From JBQKLI01 sp012798975 (GTDB lineage Bacteria; Bacillota; Clostridia; Tissierellales; Peptoniphilaceae), in the NCBI RefSeq assembly GCF_052116305.1, contig NZ_JBQKLI010000004.1, positions 71,709 through 135,708 on the forward strand: 64,000 bases of DNA, written 5' to 3'. Position numbers and translations under genes: made by a program. Every line of letters begins with the position of its first letter. The first letter of the stretch is position 1. Below the pieces are notes generated by a model, which saw only the letters and a program-made list of their open reading frames with translations, was not told the DNA's origin and searched no databases. Below are positions 8,363 through 15,397 of this stretch, piece by piece.

Positions 8363-9752
8363 AGAAACAATCTTTCCAAGCTTCTTTTAATTTTTGAACA
8401 CCTTCTGTTATTTGGACTTCTGATAAATTACCATATCCTAATAATAATTCAGCTGTTTTATGGGGATTCATATTATTATAATAATAATCTGTTATCCCGT
8501 AAACCTTACAATCATTATTCAAAGCTTTTTCAACGAGGATTCTTTCCTTTATTTCAGTATGCAGTCTTATATGGAGATGGAGTCCTGCTTCAGTACCTAA
8601 AAAACTTAAAGGAAATTTTGTTTTTAATAATTCGCTGATTAAATGTTCTCTTTTTCTGCCATACAGAGAACGCATTTTGTTCAGATGTTTCGTGAAATTT
8701 CCATTGTCCATAAACTGCTGAAAAACTCTCTGTGTGAGAGAGGGAACCGGGCAAACAAAGAAATGAGCTAAGTCCAGATAACGAAGCATCAAAGAATCAG
8801 GGAGAACGAGATAGCTGATGCGAAGGGCGGGGGAAAAAGATTTGGAAAAACTACCTAAGTAAATTACACGATCGCTTTTATCCAGCCCTTTAAGTGCGGG
8901 GATGGGTTTTCCGCTATATCTGAATTCACTGTCGTAATCATCTTCAATGATCCATGAATTCTTTTGGGTGGCCCATTTTAAAAGTTCATATCTTTTTGAA
9001 ATCGGATAAAGAATACCTGTTGGAAACTGGTGAGAAGGAGAGATGGATATGCAGTCGATTTCATTTTCGTTTAAATCTTCGATTTCAATACCATTATCCT
9101 GTATAGGTACCGGCACATGGGAGAGTTTGTTTTCTCTAAAGAGAAGGCCTATTTTAGCATATCCCGGGTTTTCTATACCATAGACCGTCTTCTTCGGCAA
9201 TAGCCGAATGAGCAGATCATAAAGGTATTCTGTACCGGAGCTGATAACAATATTTTCTGGAGAAGTATCGACTCCTCTGGAAGATAATAAGTATCTTGAG
9301 ATAGACTCTCGAAGAGAGTATAAACCTTGTGGAGATCCGGTGGTTTCGAACAAAGATACTTCATCGATTGCATCCTTATATGCTTTAGCAAATTCCTTTT
9401 TAGGAAATTCGCTTGTATCGATCGAATTGAAGTCGAAATCATAGCTGTAGTTTTTTGTTTTTTTTGTCTCTATACTGATATCCTTCTTTTCAATAGGAGT
9501 CATAAACCAGTCTATTTTTTCTACATAATATCCGCTTCTCTCTTTAGAGTACAAATACCCTTCATCTAAAAGCTGATTATAGGCTGATTGGATTGTGTTT
9601 TGGGAAAGATTTAAATAATCTGAAAGTTTTCTTTTTGAAGGTAATTTTTCATGGGGTTTAAGAGTTCCATCCTCAATGTTGATTTTTATATAATGATAAA
9701 GCTGCTGATATAAAGGTTCATTCTTTGTAAAGTGCAAGGTAAATAAGTCCAT
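8361..9752 (-). CDS. MocR/PdxR-like GntR-type regulator with aminotransferase fold
   Basis: A 463-residue MocR-subfamily regulator. The N-terminal GntR winged helix-turn-helix (about residues 10-75, containing LPSKRKLSDYLNLSQNTIQSAY) is joined to a fold-type I aminotransferase domain that binds PLP; IIEDDYDSEFRYSG and the lysine in YLGSFSKSFSPALRISYLV are the expected co-factor segments. Such proteins sense PLP or amino-acid adducts and regulate neighbouring genes. It is divergent from an ECF transporter S component across a 101-bp spacer, which suggests it controls vitamin B6 uptake (PdxR-like); GabR- or TauR-like roles are alternatives. Confidence 0.85.
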   Translation of the reverse strand: MDLFTLHFTKNEPLYQQLYHYIKINIEDGTLKPHEKLPSKRKLSDYLNLSQNTIQSAYNQLLDEGYLYSKERSGYYVEKIDWFMTPIEKKDISIETKKTKNYSYDFDFNSIDTSEFPKKEFAKAYKDAIDEVSLFETTGSPQGLYSLRESISRYLLSSRGVDTSPENIVISSGTEYLYDLLIRLLPKKTVYGIENPGYAKIGLLFRENKLSHVPVPIQDNGIEIEDLNENEIDCISISPSHQFPTGILYPISKRYELLKWATQKNSWIIEDDYDSEFRYSGKPIPALKGLDKSDRVIYLGSFSKSFSPALRISYLVLPDSLMLRYLDLAHFFVCPVPSLTQRVFQQFMDNGNFTKHLNKMRSLYGRKREHLISELLKTKFPLSFLGTEAGLHLHIRLHTEIKERILVEKALNNDCKVYGITDYYYNNMNPHKTAELLLGYGNLSEVQITEGVQKLKEAWKDCF

Positions 9753-9853
9753 ATTATGCTCCTTTCTGATATCATTAAAATATCACAGATTGGGTCTATA
9801 AACAATATCAAATTCATCCTATACTATTAATATATTGTTTTTGGAGGAAGAAG
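9753..9853. promoter_or_regulatory. Divergent promoter/operator between the MocR regulator and the ECF gene
   Basis: This spacer holds two similar blocks, TCTATA at 9795-9800 and CCTATA at 9818-9823, 23 bp apart (two helical turns), and an AAACAATAT/ATATTGTTT inverted pair around 9800-9840. A -10-like TATACT (9820-9825) faces the ECF gene with no good -35, which fits an activator-dependent promoter. MocR proteins commonly bind direct repeats; the assignment of these blocks is inference. Confidence 0.45.
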
Positions 9854-10345
9854 ATGAAAACTAGAAGAATTGTTTTAACGGCGATATTTATTGCTTTAGT
9901 GTATGTTGCAACATTAATTATTCAAATACCTATTCCAGGTACCAGCGGCTATGTAAATCTTGGAGATTCTTTTATACTGTTGTCTGGATATTTCTTCGGT
10001 CCGATAACTGGATTTATTGCGGGGGGATTCGGTTCTGCTTTAACAGACTTATCGACCGGATATGGTTTATGGGCTCCCTTTACATTGATCATCAAAGGAA
10101 TTATAGGACTATTAATGGGGTATTTTAAGAATAGGAAGTTAAATGTGTATCTATTAGCGGTATTTGCAGAAATATGGATGGTTATAGGCTATCTTCTCGG
10201 AGGAACGATACTTACAGGAAGTTTAGCAGTATCATTAGGATCTGTGCCGGCAAATAGTATTCAAGGAATCATAGGCGTTGTGTTATTTATAATTTTAAAA
10301 GAAGCATTAGAAAAGATGGGATTTGAAAAACGAATCAAAAAATAG
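9854..10345 (+). CDS. ECF transporter S component, probably for vitamin B6 or a thiamine precursor
   Basis: A 163-residue, almost entirely hydrophobic protein with five to six membrane helices. The segment TSGYVNLGDSFILLSGYFFGPITGFIAGG is the typical core of an S (substrate-capture) component of energy-coupling-factor importers. No EcfA/EcfT genes are here, so it must use a shared group II energizing module elsewhere. The neighbouring divergent PdxR-like regulator suggests pyridoxine/pyridoxal (PdxU-like); HMP (HmpT-like) is the main alternative. A GGAGGAAGAAG site precedes the ATG. Confidence 0.8.
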   Translation: MKTRRIVLTAIFIALVYVATLIIQIPIPGTSGYVNLGDSFILLSGYFFGPITGFIAGGFGSALTDLSTGYGLWAPFTLIIKGIIGLLMGYFKNRKLNVYLLAVFAEIWMVIGYLLGGTILTGSLAVSLGSVPANSIQGIIGVVLFIILKEALEKMGFEKRIKK

Positions 10346-10371
10346 AAGCCTCTTCCGCTTCTATTTTTTAT
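10341..10371 (+). terminator. Intrinsic terminator after the ECF gene
   Basis: AATAGAAGC (10341-10349), loop, GCTTCTATT (10357-10365), then a T-tract. The left arm contains the stop codon of the ECF gene. Confidence 0.85.
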
Positions 10372-10598
10372 GCGCTTCAGGTTTCTGATTGTATTGTAAT
10401 GAGGGAGCATTTATATTAAGAATTGAAATGATTATCGAATTTACAAAAAAGTTAAAGTAAATTAAAACGGAAATCTTGAGAAGGGGCTTTCTTCTTGCCT
10501 TTCAGCTCATGCTTTCTTTCATTATATCTTGTGCAGCTCCCTGTACACAAATAACTTTTGCTGAAGGCGGGATTTCACATAGAGATCTTTTTTGAGTT

Positions 10599-11438
10599 TT
10601 ATGGAAGCATATCCGCATATAAAATATCTTTTACTGCAATACCTGTTTTTTTATCGTATAAAACTCCGTCAGCTGTTTCAGTGTGGGATTTCTCTCCTGA
10701 AGACACATTTTTAAGACGTTCATAATCTGATTTTGAAATAATCTGTATGGTGTCCTTAATATGTATGCTGCTGTTTTCGATGAGTTGTACCCCTTTATCA
10801 AAGCCGGGCACTTCATTAACTTTATGCTGTTAATTTTTTAAGCCGGCTTTATCGGCTTCTATTTTTAAATGATCCATCATTTTATAATAGGTTTGCTCCT
10901 GGTTTTTTTCCGATTCCTTTAACTTGTTTAAAATTTCCTGATTTTGCCGAGTCATTTCCAGAATTGATTTTTCATAGTCAGTTCCATCTATAGGATAGAT
11001 GACTTCTTTAAAGGAATAAATGTTTTCCTTATCATTATCAGTGTTTTTGATATATTTTACTTCTATTGGACTCATCCTGCCAGAGACGCGTTCAAAAATA
11101 CCTTATTTAAAGTTGAAGCCGCTGTGATCAACATATGCTATAAAGCTTAGGGAATCACCTTCCATAAATTTTCCCGCATAGTCTGCGATTATAATATTAA
11201 GCTGATCTGACAGATGAGATTTCATATTCTGACGAAGATGGCTTTCGATCAATGATTCTATTTCTTTCTGATTCATTTTTTCTGTTTTCTCCAAATCAAT
11301 CTCGGCAGGAACTGCTTTTTCTGCAACGGATGCTGCATTAGGAACGGCAGCGGATGGATATTCCTTGTTCTCTGGAATTGTTTTCTGACAAGAGCTTAAT
11401 ACTATTATACTAAGTACTGCAATAATCATTTTCCTCAT
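10599..11438 (-). pseudogene. Lipoprotein gene interrupted by two in-frame TAA codons
   Basis: One 280-codon minus-strand frame is split into three pieces by TAA at 11103-11105 and TAA at 10830-10832, with no shift of frame. Reading through gives a continuous protein-like sequence across both sites (SGFNFK, stop, GIFERVSGRM; then AGLKN, stop, QHKVNEVPGF). The N-terminus is a lipoprotein signal: MRKMIIAVLSIIVLSSC, with lipobox LSSC. The middle is a Glu/Lys/Gln-rich helical stretch. Each TAA could come from CAA by one C-to-T change. I do not recognise the family. The first piece (112 codons) could still be secreted as a short lipoprotein. Confidence 0.65.
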
Positions 11439-11627
11439 TTTATTCTTTTCTTTCTATAGAGTAGTCTTATCTTATATTTATTATACAGCTCTAGATTGAA
11501 TAAAAAAGAATAAGAATATTACAAAATTATAACGAATAGATAATGCTTTTAAGAGTGGAGTCGGTATTTTTAAGAGGAACAAGTAAATGTACTATAAGAA
11601 AATTGGATGTAATAGGAGAAAAGAGGC

Positions 11628-11673
11628 AAAAAAATAAGAGGTCTTTTTTGTAATGTTTTACAAATCAGACCTC
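11628..11673 (-). terminator. Minus-strand intrinsic terminator
   Basis: On the minus strand GAGGTCT pairs with AGACCTC (7 bp) and TTTGTAA with TTACAAA (7 bp) inside it, followed by TTATTTTTTT. No minus-strand gene lies directly upstream, so it must end a non-coding or unrecognised transcript coming from about 11.7-12.0 kb. Confidence 0.75.
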
Positions 11674-11684
11674 AAATAGTGAAA

Positions 11685-11995
11685 TGACAACTGCACCTAG
11701 AAAAACTTTTAGGTTCTAACATCTGGTTACCTACCTTTTCTTTTATTAATGATCTTATATAAAAATATTCTACTTACATTTCTTACATTCGATAGACTAC
11801 ACTTGTAATAAGATCATCGGGTATAACATGTGTTTCTTTTTACTTCATTTAGTTTCTTTACTTCTTTGAATAATAAAACGGATTTAATTTGAATCTTTAA
11901 ATCATAGTATTTTAGTTATTTATATAAACATAGAAATTATAAAATACTGAAACTGAATTTCTTTGTGAAATATTTTGAGCTAGGTGCAATTGTCA
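11685..11995. repeat. 311-bp non-coding element bounded by 16-bp inverted repeats
   Basis: The ends TGACAACTGCACCTAG (11685-11700) and CTAGGTGCAATTGTCA (11980-11995) are inverted copies with one mismatch. The interior is AT-rich and has no credible reading frame. A 5'-TGA...GCACC end resembles those of IS3-type elements, so a MITE or internally deleted insertion sequence is possible, but I see no clean target duplication. On the minus strand the right end contains TTGACA, which could be a -35 box, and the transcript would meet the terminator at 11628-11673. The stretch 11439-11684 and 11996-12176 holds no gene. Confidence 0.45.
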
Positions 11996-12006
11996 AAGTA
12001 CACTTC

Positions 12007-12029
12007 ATAATAATAATTACTATTATTAT
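12007..12029. promoter_or_regulatory. AT-rich 23-bp palindrome, Fur/PerR-box-like
   Basis: A near-perfect palindrome of ATAAT/ATTAT units centred at 12018, about 150 bp upstream of the TIM-barrel gene. Its make-up resembles Fur-family operators (Fur, PerR, Zur), and a PerR-type protein is encoded 1.6 kb away. AT-rich sequence makes chance palindromes common, so this is tentative. Confidence 0.35.
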
Positions 12030-12176
12030 GTTATTGTAATTATACCCTGCGAAACTATGTCTAAACATTTTTTTCGAAAAAAATTAAAAATAAATTCAAA
12101 TATTTAATATATGAGTTTTGGGTATAAATACTTAGATTATGGTAACAAGAAACTATACTATAAAGGAAGTGATCTC

Positions 12177-12866
12177 ATGAAAGATAAAAAGTACATACCA
12201 ACGGTACATTCTACATTAAGGGAGAAGTCCGTATTGGTTCCTGAAGAAATATACAAGGCTAGCGGGATTAAGATCTTAAACCGCAGAATTAAATCTCTGG
12301 TCTTTTCTACAGATGTGGCAATACTAAGCAATTGCAATGCAGATGCAACTATGGCTGTATATCCTTTTACACCAAGTCTTTCGATTACAAATGCCATTAT
12401 GACGGCAACACCTCTTCCAGTATTCGCGGGAGTAGGAGGAGGAACGACCAGCGGCAGCCGCGTGATCAATATTGCTCTTCATGCGGAGTTAATGGGTGCT
12501 TTTGGTGTAGTTGTAAACGCCCCGATACCAAATTATATCATTCGAGAAATCAGAGAGGTACTAGATATTCCTATTTTGGCAACGGTAGTATCCTTTAATG
12601 ATGATATCGAAGCGAAAATTGAAAGCGGAGCTGAAATATTAAATGTGTCTGGCGGGAAAAATACAATTGATCTCGTGAAAAAAATAAGAGAAAAAGTAGG
12701 GGATGAGTTTCCGATAATCGCTACGGGAGGCCCCACGAAGGAATTGATTTTAGAAACGATAGAAGCAGGGGCGAATGCAATCACATTTACACCGCCATCA
12801 AATGGCGAGATTTTCTCAAAAGTTATGGAAAAATATCGCAAACGGTCCGATGAGTTCAAAAAATAA
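12177..12866 (+). CDS. TIM-barrel phosphate-binding-fold protein of unknown function
   Basis: I start at ATG 12177, which has AAAGGAAGTGA seven bases upstream; the upstream ATG at 12111 has no site and adds 22 residues that do not look conserved. The 229-residue protein has the glycine-rich loops GVGGGTT (about residue 87) and IATGGPT (about 180) that in (beta/alpha)8 proteins such as NanE or triose-type enzymes bind phosphate, and ends with EAGANAITFTPPSNGEIF. Close relatives in Clostridia are usually labelled only as hydrolase. Substrate unknown. It stands alone between two non-coding elements. Confidence 0.75.
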   Translation: MKDKKYIPTVHSTLREKSVLVPEEIYKASGIKILNRRIKSLVFSTDVAILSNCNADATMAVYPFTPSLSITNAIMTATPLPVFAGVGGGTTSGSRVINIALHAELMGAFGVVVNAPIPNYIIREIREVLDIPILATVVSFNDDIEAKIESGAEILNVSGGKNTIDLVKKIREKVGDEFPIIATGGPTKELILETIEAGANAITFTPPSNGEIFSKVMEKYRKRSDEFKK

Positions 12867-12877
12867 AGTTCGAAAAT

Positions 12878-12922
12878 AAAAATAGAGAGTCTTTTCCTGA
12901 TACTTGGAAGACTCTCTATTTT
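12878..12922 (+). terminator. Intrinsic terminator after the TIM-barrel gene
   Basis: AAAATAGAGAGTCTT pairs with AAGACTCTCTATTTT around a 14-base loop. A-rich and T-rich flanks on either side could make it bidirectional. Confidence 0.85.
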
Positions 12923-13126
12923 AACTTTATTGAGGTAGTAGAAAATAGTTCTATCTCTTTCAATGGAATCCCTTCTTTCTAAAAATAATACTTTATTCTT
13001 TGAAAAAATGAATTGTAATAATCTTTAAGAATGAAAATATATGATTTTGTGGGTCTTATAGAGCAAGACATTATTCTTACAATATAATTCGATCATAATT
13101 TTGCTTTTGATTACCTCAACAAAGTT
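12923..13126. repeat. 204-bp non-coding element with 15-bp inverted ends
   Basis: AACTTTATTGAGGTA (12923-12937) and TACCTCAACAAAGTT (13112-13126) are inverted copies with one mismatch. Just inside the left end, GAGGTAG and CTATCTC can form a further hairpin. There is no reading frame in it. A MITE, an insertion-sequence remnant or a structured RNA are all possible. Together with the flanking bases it fills the gap between the TIM-barrel gene and perR. Confidence 0.4.
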
Positions 13127-13189
13127 TGATAACATTATTATGTTTTTATGATTTATTTATACCCAGATAGTTTGTTTTTAATCAGCGAA

Positions 13190-13618
13190 CTATTGATTTT
13201 TGCATTTTTTACAGATACCTGTAAAAAATATATTTTTACTCATGATTGAAAAATCATCTAAACCAATAAACAACTGATCATCATTTATTTTTTCAGTATT
13301 GATTTCAAAATCATAAACAGTACCACAGTCTTTACATAGAAAATGTCCATGAAGTTCGGTATTAATATCAAATCGTACTTCTGAATTATCTACATGAAGT
13401 TCTAGAACCAAGTCGGCATCTGCGAAAGAGCGCAATGTATTATAGACAGTTGTTTTCGATAAAGTAGGTATTTGAGGGTAAAGATGATGATAAATTTCAT
13501 CCACAGTAGGATGTATTTTGTTTCCCTCTAAGTATTCTAGTATTTTGATACGCTGATATGTAGGTCTGATATTATAATCTACAAGTGTTTCTTTGAAATT
13601 TTCTATAGTTAATTCCAT
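13190..13618 (-). CDS. perR: PerR-type peroxide-sensing Fur-family repressor
   Basis: Start at ATG 13618 with GGAGGAAATC just upstream; the open frame runs further but has no other site. The 142-residue protein has the Fur winged helix (about residues 10-70, with TVYNTL) and all metal ligands of Bacillus subtilis PerR shifted by one: H36, D84, H90, H92 and D103. The aspartate at 103, in the motif CGTVYDF, is the residue that marks peroxide-sensing PerR rather than Fur. Zn is held by C95/C98 and C136/C139. It is divergent from a nitroreductase, and its own promoter lies over a PerR-like palindrome, so autorepression and joint control are likely. Confidence 0.87.
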   Translation of the reverse strand: MELTIENFKETLVDYNIRPTYQRIKILEYLEGNKIHPTVDEIYHHLYPQIPTLSKTTVYNTLRSFADADLVLELHVDNSEVRFDINTELHGHFLCKDCGTVYDFEINTEKINDDQLFIGLDDFSIMSKNIFFTGICKKCKNQ

Positions 13619-13682
13619 GATTTCCTCCGGTTTCAATGTTGGATTAATTTCATAATTGTAAATCTGTTTTAGATTTAGTATT

Positions 13683-13717
13683 GTTACAATTATAGTGTAA
13701 CTAAGTGTCCTTGTCAA
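13683..13717 (-). promoter_or_regulatory. perR promoter overlapping a PerR-like box
   Basis: On the minus strand TTGACA (13717-13712), 17 bp, TATAAT (13694-13689) is a consensus promoter for perR. The 19-bp palindrome GTTACAATTATAGTGTAAC (13683-13701) covers its -10 box and resembles the PerR consensus (TTATAATNATTATAA type). Binding would block perR and may also affect the nitroreductase gene 94 bp away. Confidence 0.7.
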
Positions 13718-13794
13718 TGAGTAGGAGATAGATAATCTCTGAAGTTGAAGAGTTTTTTCAAATAAAAGGGGTATACAAATAAAGAGGTGATAAT

Positions 13795-14307
13795 ATGACA
13801 TTCTATGATTTAGCCAAGCGGCGTTATTCAGTACGACAATTTACAAAAGAAAGAATTCCAAGAGATAAGTTAGAGAGTATATTAGAAGCAGCAAGACTTG
13901 CTCCAACTTCGCAAAATGATCAGCCACAAAGGCTTTTTATTTTAGAGAGCGAAACTGCAAGAGAAAATCTTAATAAAGCGATGAATTCTGAAATAAAAGC
14001 TCCTCTTTATGTTTTAGTAGCTTATGACAAGAGAGAGACTAGAACAAGAAATTATCCCGTTATCGACGGCGGTACTGTTTCAGCTTCCATTGTAGCGACC
14101 TATCTAATGCTTGAAGCATCGGACACAGGTTTGGGATCAATATGGATTGGGGACGTTGATCTAGGTAAATTAAAAACAGTATTAAATCTTGAAGAATATA
14201 TTGTGCCAATTGGAATCATTGCTATTGGATTTCCGATGATTGAATCGAAACCAGGTCCAAGTCATGCGAACAGAAAACCTTTAGAAGAAACTACATTTTA
14301 TTTATAG
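13795..14307 (+). CDS. Nitroreductase-family FMN oxidoreductase
   Basis: A 170-residue protein of the nitroreductase fold. The N-terminus YDLAKRRYSVRQF, with the conserved Arg/Ser pair that binds FMN phosphate, and LAPTSQNDQPQRLFIL are family signatures; GLGSIWIG and IGFP follow in the C-terminal half. Such enzymes are small homodimers using NAD(P)H to reduce quinones, nitro compounds or flavins. A GAGGTGATAAT site precedes the ATG. The divergent PerR suggests an oxidative-stress role. The true substrate cannot be read from sequence. Confidence 0.85.
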   Translation: MTFYDLAKRRYSVRQFTKERIPRDKLESILEAARLAPTSQNDQPQRLFILESETARENLNKAMNSEIKAPLYVLVAYDKRETRTRNYPVIDGGTVSASIVATYLMLEASDTGLGSIWIGDVDLGKLKTVLNLEEYIVPIGIIAIGFPMIESKPGPSHANRKPLEETTFYL

Positions 14308-14396
14308 TCACTTTATTTAAATTTTACTTGTTAATGTACTAAACTTTAATAAAGAATTTTATAATAAGAGAGAGATCAGAAAAGGCGGTGATGAGA

Positions 14397-14543
14397 ATGT
14401 TTCAGTGTAAAGAAGATATCCAAATAAATGTTCTTGCAGACCGCTATGCTGTATTTTGTCCGAAAGAGATTTCTAATGGAAACAATAGTTCTGACTCTAA
14501 GAAAGCGATTGTTTTGTTCTTAAACTATAATATGAAAAAATAA
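14397..14543 (+). CDS. Small hypothetical protein (48 aa)
   Basis: A 48-codon frame preceded by AAAAGGCGGTGATGA, an almost complete match to the anti-Shine-Dalgarno complement, at 4-8 bases from ATG 14397 (a second ATG at 14391 lies inside the site). A TATAAT box is at 14360-14365 and an intrinsic terminator overlaps the stop codon, so it looks like a compact monocistronic unit. The protein has two cysteines and no known domain, and no membrane segment. It is too short for homology calls by eye. Confidence 0.6.
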   Translation: MFQCKEDIQINVLADRYAVFCPKEISNGNNSSDSKKAIVLFLNYNMKK

Positions 14544-14568
14544 GGACCCTTTTGGATCCTTATTTTTT
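14532..14568 (+). terminator. Intrinsic terminator after the 48-aa gene
   Basis: AAAAAATAAGGA (14535-14546) pairs with TCCTTATTTTTT around a 10-base loop; the stop codon is in the left arm. Confidence 0.85.
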
Positions 14569-14595
14569 CGTTAAAAAGAAGGAGAATGATATAAT

Positions 14596-14916
14596 ATGGA
14601 AGCTTGTACTTTAGAATTAAAAGAAATTATTAAAACAAAGGGAGACTATCAGCTGGGAAAATCTTATGACGCTAGAGGGAGAGTGTTTTATACTATAAAA
14701 AACATAAGAGGCAATGAAAAACATCATGCCCATCTAAAAAAATATAGTATAGCCTGCAGTGTACTTAGCTGGGTTTATAATAAAAAAATTCCGAAGAACG
14801 AGTACTATATTAAATCCTGTTTGAGATTGACGATAGACAAGACTTATGCAGAACGTTTATTAAATCATGAAAAAAAAGAAAAATATGTGAATATCAATAA
14901 AGGAGTTTTTCGTTAA
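14596..14916 (+). CDS. Basic hypothetical protein (106 aa)
   Basis: Not recognised. It is a 106-residue basic protein (many Lys, His and Tyr) without signal peptide or membrane segment; the region around residues 35-85 (KNIRGNEKHHAH, then YYIKSCLRLTIDKTYAERLL) looks globular. An AAGAAGGAGAAT site precedes the ATG. It is 20 bp upstream of the next unknown gene and probably forms a two-gene unit with it. The positive charge would suit nucleic-acid binding, but that is a guess. Confidence 0.6.
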   Translation: MEACTLELKEIIKTKGDYQLGKSYDARGRVFYTIKNIRGNEKHHAHLKKYSIACSVLSWVYNKKIPKNEYYIKSCLRLTIDKTYAERLLNHEKKEKYVNINKGVFR

Positions 14917-14936
14917 AAATAAAGAAAGGAAACTAT

Positions 14937-15308
14937 ATGACAGATAAATTTCATAATAAAAGATCCGATTTAGAAGTGGATATGAAGACTCGAAAGGCGT
15001 ACGAATTTGAAAGATACTTAATAGAATTAGCGGACTCTATTGAAACAGAGCTTGCGGAATTAATGCTACAGATTATGGAATTCGAAGCTTTCCAAAAATG
15101 TCAGCAAAGTAATTTTCAAGATCTGTCAGAAGATATTATCCAAGGTTATACCACTGAATACGCAGATAAAAAGGAGTCTTTTCGGATTCTTACAGAACAA
15201 TACAAAGTATATCGCCATATTATAAATAATTTTGATGATTATCGAGAAATGAATGATGACGATATTTTGAACACTATGTTTTTAATAGAAACGAAAAGAA
15301 ATATTTAG
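14937..15308 (+). CDS. Acidic helical hypothetical protein (123 aa)
   Basis: Not recognised. This 123-residue protein is acidic and predicted to be almost wholly helical (YEFERYLIELADSIETELAELMLQI, then long Glu/Lys stretches), like a coiled-coil adaptor. An AAAGAAAGGAAA site lies before the ATG. It follows a basic partner gene by 20 bp and ends in a strong terminator, so the pair is an acidic/basic two-gene unit. A toxin-antitoxin or adaptor pair is conceivable but nothing specific supports it. Confidence 0.6.
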   Translation: MTDKFHNKRSDLEVDMKTRKAYEFERYLIELADSIETELAELMLQIMEFEAFQKCQQSNFQDLSEDIIQGYTTEYADKKESFRILTEQYKVYRHIINNFDDYREMNDDDILNTMFLIETKRNI

Positions 15309-15346
15309 AAAAGAAACACAGATGTCTGTATCTGTGTTTCTTTTCT
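15308..15346 (+). terminator. Intrinsic terminator, 16-bp stem
   Basis: GAAAAGAAACACAGAT (15308-15323), loop GTCTGT, ATCTGTGTTTCTTTTC (15330-15345). Perfect stem starting at the stop codon of the preceding gene; the T-rich part is inside the right arm. Confidence 0.85.
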
Positions 15347-15397
15347 TAGCAGTTGATAGATATTTGCAATAATAGATATAGAATAAAATGAGGTATT

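Noticed and set aside
8289..8390. Short ATG frame inside the 8.3-kb small RNA unit
   Set aside because: It has no ribosome binding site, crosses the terminator and continues antisense into the pdxR-like gene.
12111..12176. Upstream start for the TIM-barrel gene
   Set aside because: No ribosome site, and 22 extra residues not resembling the protein family; ATG 12177 has AAAGGAAGTGA.
13619..13801. N-terminal extension of PerR
   Set aside because: The added 61 codons cover the perR promoter and the PerR-like box; ATG 13618 has GGAGGAAATC.
14937..15308. Toxin-antitoxin pair with the preceding gene
   Set aside because: Opposite charge and close spacing fit, but neither protein shows a known toxin or antitoxin motif and both are larger than usual; left as unknown.
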